Shown one piece after another: positions 1 to 6,161 of a stretch of 6,560 bases of DNA (position 1 is the first letter of the stretch; the number at the start of each line of letters is the position of its first letter). A program made the position numbers and the translations under genes. Under the pieces are notes generated by a model, which made no database searches, was not told the DNA's origin, and saw only the letters and a list, made by a program, of their open reading frames with translations. Source of the DNA: SHYR01 sp034406555. Its GTDB lineage: Bacteria; Chloroflexota; Dehalococcoidia; UBA2979. The DNA lies in NCBI GenBank assembly GCA_034406555.1, contig DASCRM010000030.1, positions 1 through 6,560 on the forward strand, in the 5' to 3' direction.

Positions 1-129
1 CTGCTGACTGGTGCCCCAAGCGCCGTCGAGCCCGTGCAACTGGGCGACGTGCACATCGACCTCGACGCCTCGGCGCGGGCGAGCCTGGAGCGCGAGGCCG
101 AGGGCGACGGCGGGCCCTCCGACGCATGA
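1..129 (+). CDS. 3' end of an unidentified gene (partial)
   Basis: Reading frame 1 is open from the first base and closes with TGA at 127-129, giving a 42-residue C-terminal fragment that begins LLTGAPSAVEPVQLG and ends GDGGPSDA. Codons are GC-rich at the third position, like the downstream genes, which supports a real gene end. The tail is mixed hydrophobic/acidic and finishes in a Gly/Glu/Asp-rich stretch that looks disordered. I see no membrane segment and no motif. It does not resemble the C-terminus of an oligopeptide ABC ATPase, so I cannot link it to the importer that starts 91 nt downstream. The 5' part lies outside the window and the function is unknown. Confidence 0.6.
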   Translation: MLTGAPSAVEPVQLGDVHIDLDASARASLEREAEGDGGPSDA

Positions 130-143
130 GTCGCCGTCCCGCG

Positions 144-149
144 TATGAT
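144..149 (+). promoter_or_regulatory. possible -10 box (TATGAT) for the importer operon
   Basis: TATGAT matches the sigma-70 -10 consensus at five of six bases and lies in the only gap upstream of the importer. No good -35 hexamer is seen at 16-18 bp spacing; the nearest candidate, CCGACG at 119-124, is weak and 19 bp away. If used, transcription would start near 156 and give a leader of about 65 nt that includes the hairpin just before the binding-protein start. This is a motif match only. Confidence 0.3.
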
Positions 150-203
150 GAGTCACAGACGCCGCACCCACAGCAGCGCAGATTGATCGTCTCCCCGATC
201 GGT

Positions 204-219
204 CCCGACCGGAGTCGGG
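204..219 (+). promoter_or_regulatory. hairpin holding the Shine-Dalgarno of the binding-protein gene
   Basis: CCCGAC (204-209) and GTCGGG (214-219) are perfect reverse complements around the four-base loop CGGA. The ribosome-binding sequence GGAG (211-214) lies mostly in the loop and ends in the stem, 6 nt before the ATG at 221. A competing fold can pair CTCC at 191-194 with the same GGAG, and CCGATCGG at 195-202 is an 8-bp palindrome. The RBS supports the ATG at 221. A role for the hairpin in controlling translation is inference. Confidence 0.45.
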
Positions 220-220
220 T

Positions 221-1906
221 ATGAGTCAAAATCGCCTGCTTGCGATCCTCCTCGGAGTGGTCGCGACCCTCGTGCTCGTCGTTGGCGGGCTCTCTGTCGT
301 GCTGTTGGCCTCCGGGGACGACGATGGCGGGGGTGGATCGAGTACCTCGGGAGTCTCGGACGGCGGCTCGAGTTCCGCCGAAATCGGAGACATCAAGAAC
401 GTCCTGCGGCTCGCCAGCGGCGACCCGGTGACGATGGATCCGCATTTGGCGGGCGACTCGCTCTCCGCCGAGTACATCGTCGAAATCTTCAGCGGTCTGA
501 TCACGATCACGCCGGATCTCGGCCTCGGCCTCGACCTCGCTGAGTCGTGGGAGGTGAGCGAGGACGGGCTGGTCTACACCTTCGTGCTGAAGCCGGACGC
601 CGTCTTCCACACCGGCCGTCGAGTCACTGCGGACGACGTGAAGTGGTCGATTGAGCGGGCATCTTCTCACGTGCCGCTCGGCGCGACGCGACCATCGACG
701 ACCGCGCTTGCCTACCTCGGCGACATCGACGGCGTGCGCGACAACTTCTTCGGGCTCGCGGAGAGCGTCTCGGGCATCACCGTCGTCGACGACCGCACTC
801 TGACGATGCGTCTGACCGAGCCACTGCCCCCGGACCTCTTCCTCTCCAAGCTCACGTACCCGACGGCGTTCGTCGTCGACCGTCAGCAGATCGAAGCCAA
901 CCCGCGCAACTGGACGCGACGCCCGAACGGCACCGGCCCCTACCGCCTCGTGGAGTGGCGGCTGGGCGAGCGCATCGTGCTGGAGGCGAACGATCGCTTC
1001 CACCTCGACCTCGCGTCGGTCGAGCAGGTGCTGTACACGCTCTCCGGTGGATCGACGCTGACTCGTTTCGAGAACGATGAGCTCGACATCGCCAGCATCA
1101 GCCTTGCGGACATCGACCGCGCCCGGGATCCGCAGAGCGATCTCTTCCCGCTCTACACCGTGTTCCCAAAGTTCACGATCTCCTACATTGCCTTCAACAC
1201 CGCCGTGCCGCCGTTCGACGACCCGAACGTGCGCAAGGCGCTGGCGCTCTCAATCGACCGCCAGAAGATCGCGGAGGTGACGTTCAACAACATGCTGTCG
1301 CCGGCGACCGGCATCCTGCCACCGCAGCTCCCCGCCTACACCGCGGGCGACAAGACCTTCCCCTTCGACCCGGACGCGGCGAGGGCGGCACTGACCGCCT
1401 CCTCATACGGCTCGGCCGACAACCTGCCGCCGATCGTGCTGACCGAGGTCGGCGGCGGTGCGGCGGCACGCGTCGACACGCAGGCTTTCCTGGAGCAGTG
1501 GCGTAACGAACTGGGCATCAACGTGGAGATCCGGCAGACGGACTTCGCGACCTTCCTCGATGACCAGGACGCGGGCCGCCTGCAGATGTTCAACGCCGGC
1601 TGGATCATGGACTACCCGGATCCGGAGGACATTCTGGACCTCAAGTTCCACTCGGCGTCGTCATTGAACGATGTGGGGTACTCCAACGCCGCGGTTGATG
1701 CGCTGCTGGAGGAAGCTCGCGTGGAGCGTGACTCGGCGATTCGCAACGACCTCTACAAGCAGGCCGAGCAGTTGATCATCGACGACGTGGCGTGGATCCC
1801 GCTCTACTTCTCGCAGTCCCACGTGGTCGTCAACGAGGCGATTGACGGCTGGTTCGAGCCTCCGATGGTGATTCCGAGGCTTCGCTTCATCGAGATCGAG
1901 CGTTAG
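221..1906 (+). CDS. ABC transporter solute-binding protein, family 5 (peptide/nickel type)
   Basis: This 561-residue protein is the extracellular binding component of a Dpp/Opp-type ABC importer; the usual ligands are di- or oligopeptides, sometimes nickel or sugars. Residues 6-31 form one hydrophobic segment after a short start carrying a single Arg. A low-complexity Asp/Gly/Ser linker follows (about 31-52), then the family-5 fold. Visible landmarks are the LAESW...DGLVYTFVLKP block (106-125), HTGRRVTADDVKWSIERA (130-147), NGTGPYRL (236-243), the YIAFNTAVPPFDDPNVRKAL region (322-341) and GWIMDYPDPED (460-470). The length is normal for the family. No lipobox Cys follows the hydrophobic segment, so it is probably anchored by an uncleaved N-terminal helix or released by signal peptidase I, and is not a lipoprotein. 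The ATG at 221 has GGAG 6 nt upstream. The permease genes begin 9 nt after its stop. Family assignment is firm; the ligand cannot be told from sequence. Confidence 0.95.
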   Translation: MSQNRLLAILLGVVATLVLVVGGLSVVLLASGDDDGGGGSSTSGVSDGGSSSAEIGDIKNVLRLASGDPVTMDPHLAGDSLSAEYIVEIFSGLITITPDLGLGLDLAESWEVSEDGLVYTFVLKPDAVFHTGRRVTADDVKWSIERASSHVPLGATRPSTTALAYLGDIDGVRDNFFGLAESVSGITVVDDRTLTMRLTEPLPPDLFLSKLTYPTAFVVDRQQIEANPRNWTRRPNGTGPYRLVEWRLGERIVLEANDRFHLDLASVEQVLYTLSGGSTLTRFENDELDIASISLADIDRARDPQSDLFPLYTVFPKFTISYIAFNTAVPPFDDPNVRKALALSIDRQKIAEVTFNNMLSPATGILPPQLPAYTAGDKTFPFDPDAARAALTASSYGSADNLPPIVLTEVGGGAAARVDTQAFLEQWRNELGINVEIRQTDFATFLDDQDAGRLQMFNAGWIMDYPDPEDILDLKFHSASSLNDVGYSNAAVDALLEEARVERDSAIRNDLYKQAEQLIIDDVAWIPLYFSQSHVVVNEAIDGWFEPPMVIPRLRFIEIER

Positions 1907-1915
1907 GCCGCTGCG

Positions 1916-2902
1916 GTGACTGCCTATGTGAGCAGGCGCCTGCTCTGGCTGCCCGTTCACCTGCTGATTGTCACCTTCTTTACCTTCTCGATCGCGCGCT
2001 TCGGCCCCGGCGATCCCGTGAGTGTCGCTGCCGGTCAGTTCCGCGACCCCGAGGTGCTGGCACGCGTGCGAGCGGAGCGAGGGCTCGACGGCTCGCTCGT
2101 CGAGCAGTACTGGCGCTGGGTCAGCCGGGCGGTGCAGGGGGACTTCGGCGAGTCGTTCCTGCAGGAGGGCTACTCCGTCGGCGAGTTGCTACGCGCCAAG
2201 CTCTGGATCTCCGCACAACTGAACATCCTCGCGCTGATCCTCGTCTTCGCCATCGGCATCCCATTAGGGCTCTTAGCCGCGCGTGCGAACGGGACGTGGA
2301 TCGACCCCTTCGTGATCTCGGCTCTGCTCTTCCTCACGGCGATCCCGGTGCTGGTGCTGATCCCGCCGATGCTCTGGCTCTTCTCGCTGAAACTCGACAT
2401 CCTTCCGGTCGGCGGTTGGGACGGGATATTCGAGGTCTACTGGATCGGCGACGTGATCGCCGTCCCGATCCCCGATCCGCACCTCTACTTACCGCTCTTC
2501 GTGATGACGATCGGAGGGTTCGCCGGCATTGCGCGGCTCGTGCGCATCAGCGCTCTCGAGGTGCTGAGCGAGGACTACGTGCGCACGGCCCGTGCGAAGG
2601 GAGCGCCGGAGTCTCGCGTCGTGCTGAGGCACGTGCTACCCAACTCGCTGCTGCCGGTGGTGACGGTGACCGGATTCGCGCTCGTTGGCATCTTTGGCGG
2701 TTCGCTCTTCACGGAGACGCTGCTGGGCATCAACGGCATCGGCCGGTTCATGTTCGAGGCGTTGCAGAGCCGTGATTATGACGTGATCATGGCGATGACG
2801 GTGATCGTCTCTACCGCGTTCGTGCTGCTCAACCTCGCGGTCGAGATCAGTTACGCCTTCATCGACCCGCGCATCCGACTCGGCATCGAGTCGCAGTCGT
2901 GA
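1916..2902 (+). CDS. dppB: ABC transporter permease, DppB/OppB type
   Basis: This 328-residue integral membrane protein is one half of the channel of the peptide-type importer. It opens with the family's first transmembrane helix (about 10-29) and the FGPGDP motif (29-34), followed by an extracytoplasmic loop with QGDFGES (74-80). Further hydrophobic segments lie near 98-122, 131-157, 190-210, 245-267 and 290-312. The cytoplasmic EAA loop that docks on the ATPase is clear: EDYVRTARAKGA (219-230) followed by LRHVLPN (237-243). The protein ends in the usual AFIDPRIRLG (314-323). The start is GTG, 9 nt after the binding-protein stop. The only ribosome-binding match is a weak AGG that overlaps that stop, so translation is probably coupled to the gene before it. 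The stop overlaps the next start by 4 nt (GTGA). The dpp symbol denotes family membership, not proven dipeptide transport. Confidence 0.95.
   Translation: MTAYVSRRLLWLPVHLLIVTFFTFSIARFGPGDPVSVAAGQFRDPEVLARVRAERGLDGSLVEQYWRWVSRAVQGDFGESFLQEGYSVGELLRAKLWISAQLNILALILVFAIGIPLGLLAARANGTWIDPFVISALLFLTAIPVLVLIPPMLWLFSLKLDILPVGGWDGIFEVYWIGDVIAVPIPDPHLYLPLFVMTIGGFAGIARLVRISALEVLSEDYVRTARAKGAPESRVVLRHVLPNSLLPVVTVTGFALVGIFGGSLFTETLLGINGIGRFMFEALQSRDYDVIMAMTVIVSTAFVLLNLAVEISYAFIDPRIRLGIESQS
2876..2893 (+). promoter_or_regulatory. perfect hairpin at the dppB/dppC junction
   Basis: CGACTCG (2876-2882) and CGAGTCG (2887-2893) are perfect 7-bp complements around the tetraloop GCAT. The hairpin lies inside the last codons of dppB and ends 5 nt before the GTG start of dppC. 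It occupies the place where a ribosome-binding site would be, and no strong Shine-Dalgarno is seen. A ribosome finishing dppB would melt it, which fits translational coupling through the 4-nt overlap. No T-run follows, so it is not an intrinsic terminator. The function is inferred from position only. Confidence 0.4.
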
Positions 2903-3858
2903 CGACTGCTGTCGCCGAGACCCTGCAACGGAGGCCAGACAACGAGGGTGTGAGCCAAGGCCAGCTCGTCTGGAACCGGCTGCGCCGCAAGCGGCTGTCG
3001 ATGATCTCACTGGTGGTGATCCTGCTGATCTATGGGGCGGGCATCTTCGCGCCGCTCGTCGCGCCGTACTCGTATCGCACGGTGGATCTCGACCGCCCTC
3101 AGGAGGGACCCAGCGTCGATCACCTGCTGGGCACCGACATCCTCGGCCGCGACATGCTGAGCCGCGCGATCTACTCGGCGCGCACCACGGTGGTGATCAC
3201 CGCCGCCGTGGTGGTCTCCGGCTCGCTCGTGCTCGGCGTCGGCCTCGGCCTGCTAGCGGGCTACCGAGGTGGGCGCGTCGACAGCGTGCTGATGCGCGTC
3301 GGCGATATCTTCGCGGGCTTACCGGCGATCATGATGTTGATCCTGATTAACGCGGCGCTGGGCGACCGCGTGAGAACGTTATCGAGGTGGGTCGACGACC
3401 ATAGTTTCACCGACTTTGTCGGCACCGGTGCCGCCTCGTATTTGACTGTCTTTGGCGCGCTGGCCCTCTTCGAGTGGGTCGGCATGGCGCGCATCATCCG
3501 AGCGCAGGTGCTGCAACTGCGTGAGCGCGACTTCATCACTGCGGCGCGCGCGACCGGGGCATCTCCGATGCGGATCATCTCGAAGCATCTGCTACCGAAC
3601 GTCTCAAACCTCGTGATCCTCGCGATCTCCGTCTCGCTCGGTGGCATCGCGGGGACGGAGATTTTCCTCACCTGGTTCGGGGTCGGCGTACAGCCGCCCG
3701 CAGCTTCCTTCGGCGCGATGCTGTTCGAGGCTGGCAGCGTCCGTACTTTCCAGGCGCATCCGCACCTGCTGCTCGTCCCTTCCGGGTTCGTCGTCGCGCT
3801 ACTCTTCTCCTTCGCACTACTGGGCGAGGGGCTGAACGACGCCGTGCGAGGTCGCTAG
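2899..3858 (+). CDS. dppC: ABC transporter permease, DppC/OppC type
   Basis: This 319-residue protein is the second channel half, partner of the preceding DppB-type permease. A hydrophilic N-terminus (1-35, with RLRRKRL) precedes the first membrane helix (about 36-56). The diagnostic motif HLLGTDILGRDMLSR follows at 75-89. Helices lie near 97-120, 135-150, 183-200, 236-256 and 290-308. The EAA loop reads RDFITAARATGASP (210-223) and then KHLLPN (229-234). EIFLTWFGVGVQPPAASFG (254-272) and the C-terminal LGEGLNDAVRGR (308-319) are also typical. Residues about 151-182 form an extra, largely polar stretch that ordinary DppC proteins of about 290-300 residues lack. The GTG start overlaps the dppB stop by 4 nt. 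No ATPase gene follows, which is unusual for a complete Dpp/Opp operon. Confidence 0.94.
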   Translation: MTTAVAETLQRRPDNEGVSQGQLVWNRLRRKRLSMISLVVILLIYGAGIFAPLVAPYSYRTVDLDRPQEGPSVDHLLGTDILGRDMLSRAIYSARTTVVITAAVVVSGSLVLGVGLGLLAGYRGGRVDSVLMRVGDIFAGLPAIMMLILINAALGDRVRTLSRWVDDHSFTDFVGTGAASYLTVFGALALFEWVGMARIIRAQVLQLRERDFITAARATGASPMRIISKHLLPNVSNLVILAISVSLGGIAGTEIFLTWFGVGVQPPAASFGAMLFEAGSVRTFQAHPHLLLVPSGFVVALLFSFALLGEGLNDAVRGR

Positions 3859-3942
3859 CCTCATTTCGCCTGTGATTCATGTGTAAGCCTGTGCTGCGCG
3901 TGTGTTCTATACTCGGATGGCGCAACTATTCAGGGGACACAC
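3859..3942 (+). promoter_or_regulatory. tig: intergenic gap with probable tig promoter (-10 TATACT)
   Basis: This 84-nt stretch is less GC-rich than its surroundings and is the only non-coding space between the importer and the chaperone/protease cluster. TATACT at 3908-3913 matches the -10 consensus at five of six bases and would place a transcript start near 3920, about 23 nt before tig. No convincing -35 element is seen. Upstream of the box lie two copies of GCCTGTG (3868-3874, 3887-3893) and a related GCGTGTG (3898-3904), possibly a binding site. I find no hairpin with a T-run to end the importer transcript, so read-through into tig is possible. No CIRCE-type heat-shock inverted repeat is visible. 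Confidence 0.4.
3932..3937 (+). promoter_or_regulatory. tig: ribosome-binding site fixing the TTG start of tig
   Basis: AGGGGA is the only Shine-Dalgarno-like sequence here, and it sits 5 nt before the TTG at 3943. There is no ATG or GTG in frame close by that would keep the start of the ribosome-binding domain intact, so the RBS decides the unusual TTG start. Confidence 0.65.
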
Positions 3943-5409
3943 TTGCCAGTCACGACAGAACGCCTGCCGGGGTCACTGATCGCCCTCAAGTTCGAGATTG
4001 ACGACGAACGTCTCGAAGCTTCGATGGGCAAGGCCGTACAGCGGGTCGCCAAACAGGTCAAAATCCCCGGGTTTCGGCCCGGCAAGGCACCGCGTGAGGT
4101 GGTGGAACGCACCGTCGGTCGTTCCGCGCTCGTGCAGGAGGCGCTCGACGAACTGCTGCCCGACCTCTACGAGGAGACGCTTGAGTCGGAGGAGATCGAC
4201 GCGATCGCCCAGCCCGAGTTTGAGCTGAAGTCGATCGAGCCGCTGGTCGTCAACGCGAAGGTGCCCGTGCGCCCGACGATCGAGTTGAACGACTACAAGT
4301 CGTTGCGCGCCCCGCGCGAGGAAGTCGAGGCTACCGAAGAGCAGGTCGAGGAGTCGATCACCAATCTCCGTCGCCGCTTCGCCACGCTCGAGCCGGCCGA
4401 CCGCGCGGTCGACTGGGGCGATACCGTGCGCGCAGACGTCACCGTCTCCGTCGACGGGCAGGGCGACCCGCACACCGAGGAGGACGCCGAGTTCCGCGTG
4501 ACGAAGGACGCCGTGATCTCGCTGCCGGGCTTCCTCGACGAGTTGATCGGCCTCGAACGTGGTGGCCCGTACGACTTCACTTTCAACCTGCCGGAGGACT
4601 TCGACGCGCAGGAGATTGCAGGCAAGGTCGCCAGCTACACCGTGAAGATCCACGAGGTGAAGCAGGAAGTGCTGCCGGACCTCGATGACGACTTCGCGAA
4701 GTCGCTGGACGAGGACGGTGTCGAGACCGTCGATGCGCTGCACACGCGCATGCAGGAGAGTGTGCAGGAGCAACTGGACGCCGATGCCACGGCCGCCTAT
4801 CAGGACGAGATACTCGACATGTTGCTCGCGACCGCTGAGCTCGACTACCCGGAAGTGCTCGTGGAGCAGGACATCCATCGCCTGATCGACCAGCTTTCGA
4901 ACCACGCCTCCCACACGCAGGAGGACCTCGACCGCTGGCTGACGCTGATCGGCAAGACCGAGCAGGAGGTGCGCGACGAGCAGCGCCCGCAGGCCGAGAA
5001 GGGCGTGCAACGGATGCTCGTGCTCTCGGAGCTGATCAAGTCCGAAGCGATCGCGGTGCCCGACTCCGAGGTCGATGCCGAGATCGACAAGATGATCGAC
5101 CAGATCTCCGGTGAGACCGACGACGAGGAGCAACGCACCGCCGTCCGCGGCATGGTTGACACGCCCGAGGGACGCTCGTCGATCCTCGACGGGCTGATCA
5201 CGCGCGCCGCGCTCGACGCGCTGGTGGAGATCTGCTCGCAGCCGGAGGACGAAGGCGCGGAGAATGCGCGCGGCAGCCGTCGTCGTCGTGGATCGCGACG
5301 GGCAGGCACAGAGTCGTCAACCGAGGCAGACGAGTCCACGGAAGAGGCGCCGGAGGACAATGGGGATTCCGAGGATGCAGGCAACGACGAAGCGGGCCAT
5401 GCTGATTAG
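3943..5409 (+). CDS. tig: trigger factor, ribosome-associated chaperone / peptidyl-prolyl isomerase
   Basis: Trigger factor docks beside the ribosome exit tunnel through uL23, shields nascent chains and has proline-isomerase activity. This 488-residue protein has all three parts. The N-terminal ribosome-binding domain (about 1-115) carries the signature GFRPGKAP at 43-50. The FKBP-type isomerase domain (about 152-240) starts at DWGDTVRADVTVSVDG and includes VISLPGFLDELIGLERGG (191-208) and LPEDF (216-220). The helical C-terminal chaperone domain covers roughly 115-150 and 241-432. Past residue 432 there is an extra tail of about 56 residues: a basic patch (SRRRRGSRR, 445-453), then a Ser/Thr/Glu/Asp-rich acidic end. 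The tail explains why the protein exceeds the usual 430-450 residues. The start is TTG, backed by AGGGGA 5 nt upstream. clpP follows after 43 nt and clpX after that, the classic tig-clpP-clpX order. The acidic, Glu-rich composition matches the family. Confidence 0.97.
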   Translation: MPVTTERLPGSLIALKFEIDDERLEASMGKAVQRVAKQVKIPGFRPGKAPREVVERTVGRSALVQEALDELLPDLYEETLESEEIDAIAQPEFELKSIEPLVVNAKVPVRPTIELNDYKSLRAPREEVEATEEQVEESITNLRRRFATLEPADRAVDWGDTVRADVTVSVDGQGDPHTEEDAEFRVTKDAVISLPGFLDELIGLERGGPYDFTFNLPEDFDAQEIAGKVASYTVKIHEVKQEVLPDLDDDFAKSLDEDGVETVDALHTRMQESVQEQLDADATAAYQDEILDMLLATAELDYPEVLVEQDIHRLIDQLSNHASHTQEDLDRWLTLIGKTEQEVRDEQRPQAEKGVQRMLVLSELIKSEAIAVPDSEVDAEIDKMIDQISGETDDEEQRTAVRGMVDTPEGRSSILDGLITRAALDALVEICSQPEDEGAENARGSRRRRGSRRAGTESSTEADESTEEAPEDNGDSEDAGNDEAGHAD

Positions 5410-5420
5410 GCGATTACTCG

Positions 5421-5435
5421 GTGGCTCGGTGCCAC
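5421..5435 (+). promoter_or_regulatory. small hairpin between tig and clpP
   Basis: GTGGC (5421-5425) and GCCAC (5431-5435) pair perfectly around the loop TCGGT. The 3' arm also belongs to the palindrome CCACGTGG (5432-5439), whose end overlaps the GGAG (5438-5441) that could be the clpP ribosome-binding site. The two pairings exclude each other, so one fold would leave the RBS free and the other would partly cover it. The stem is short and no T-run follows, so this is not a terminator. A regulatory role is speculative. Confidence 0.35.
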
Positions 5436-5452
5436 GTGGAGCGGACTGAGCA

Positions 5453-6130
5453 GTGACTTTTTCGCACGATTCATCACCTTTCGACACAACCCAGTTCGCT
5501 CCCGATCAGTCACGGCCGCAGGCGGTCATGCCGATGGTCGTGGAGCAGACATCGCGCGGTGAACGCGCGTACGACATCTACTCGCTCCTGCTGAAGGAGC
5601 GGATCATCTTCCTGGGCACGCCGATCGATGATCAGGTCGCGAACGTGATCGTCGCGCAGCTGCTCTACCTCGCTCGCGAGGAGCCGGATCACGACATCCA
5701 GATGTACATCAATTCGCCAGGAGGCTCGATCTCGGCAGGCCTCGCGATTCACGACACGATGAACCTGGTACAGCCGGAGGTCTCCACGATCGCCGTCGGG
5801 ATGACCGCATCGATGGGCACCGTGCTGCTGAGCGCCGGGCAGAAGGGCAAGCGGTACGCGCTACCCAACGCCACGGTGCACTTCCACCAGGCCATGCTTG
5901 GCCGCGTTGGTGGGCAGGCGCGCGACATTGAAATCGCGGCCAAGGAGATTCTCCGGGAAAACGAAATTATCCGGAACATCCTGATAGTGAACACGGGCGC
6001 GGATGCCGACAAGATCACCAAGGACATGGACCGCGACTTCTACATGAGCTCCTCTGAGGCGAAGGACTATGGGTTTGTCGATGAGATTTTGGAGCAGACT
6101 GCTCCAAGCTCCGACAACGGCAAGAGCTAA
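5453..6130 (+). CDS. clpP: ATP-dependent Clp protease, proteolytic subunit
   Basis: ClpP is the serine protease that forms the barrel-shaped chamber fed by ClpX or another Clp ATPase. The 225-residue product keeps the family core from PMVVEQTSRGERAYDIYSLL (27-46) onward. It has INSPGGSISAGLAI (86-99) at the oxyanion region, the catalytic Ser120 in GMTASMGTVLLSAG (116-129), His145 in VHFHQAMLG (142-150) and Asp195 in DRDFYMSS (193-200), which correspond to E. coli mature Ser97, His122 and Asp171. The protein is therefore expected to be active. A polar 25-residue leader precedes the core and may be a propeptide. The GTG at 5453 has GGAG 11 nt and GGA 7 nt upstream. An ATG at 5534 (Met28) also has AGGCGG about 8 nt upstream and would start exactly at the conserved core. 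The His loop reads HQA instead of HQP and is one residue longer than in E. coli. It lies 43 nt after tig and 31 nt before clpX, so co-transcription is likely. Confidence 0.97.
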   Translation: MTFSHDSSPFDTTQFAPDQSRPQAVMPMVVEQTSRGERAYDIYSLLLKERIIFLGTPIDDQVANVIVAQLLYLAREEPDHDIQMYINSPGGSISAGLAIHDTMNLVQPEVSTIAVGMTASMGTVLLSAGQKGKRYALPNATVHFHQAMLGRVGGQARDIEIAAKEILRENEIIRNILIVNTGADADKITKDMDRDFYMSSSEAKDYGFVDEILEQTAPSSDNGKS

Positions 6131-6161
6131 CGCGGCGGGCTGCTTGAAGGGAACCTCTTAG

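Noticed and set aside
2296..2775. A 159-codon plus-strand frame inside dppB
   Set aside because: It is an out-of-frame, Arg/Ala/His-rich product typical of GC-rich shadow frames. The dppB frame through the same region carries all the permease motifs.
3973..5133. A 386-codon open frame on the minus strand inside tig, rich in Leu, Val, Asp and His
   Set aside because: It is the antisense shadow of a strongly biased GC-rich gene whose plus-strand product is unmistakable trigger factor. The antisense product has repetitive composition, no motif and no visible RBS.
5278..5289. Four tandem CGT triplets, a possible microsatellite
   Set aside because: They encode the Arg run of the trigger factor tail, and four copies are too few to suggest slippage-based phase variation.
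5421..5435. Hairpin as an intrinsic terminator between tig and clpP
   Set aside because: The stem has only 5 bp and no T-run follows. The closely spaced genes are expected to be co-transcribed.
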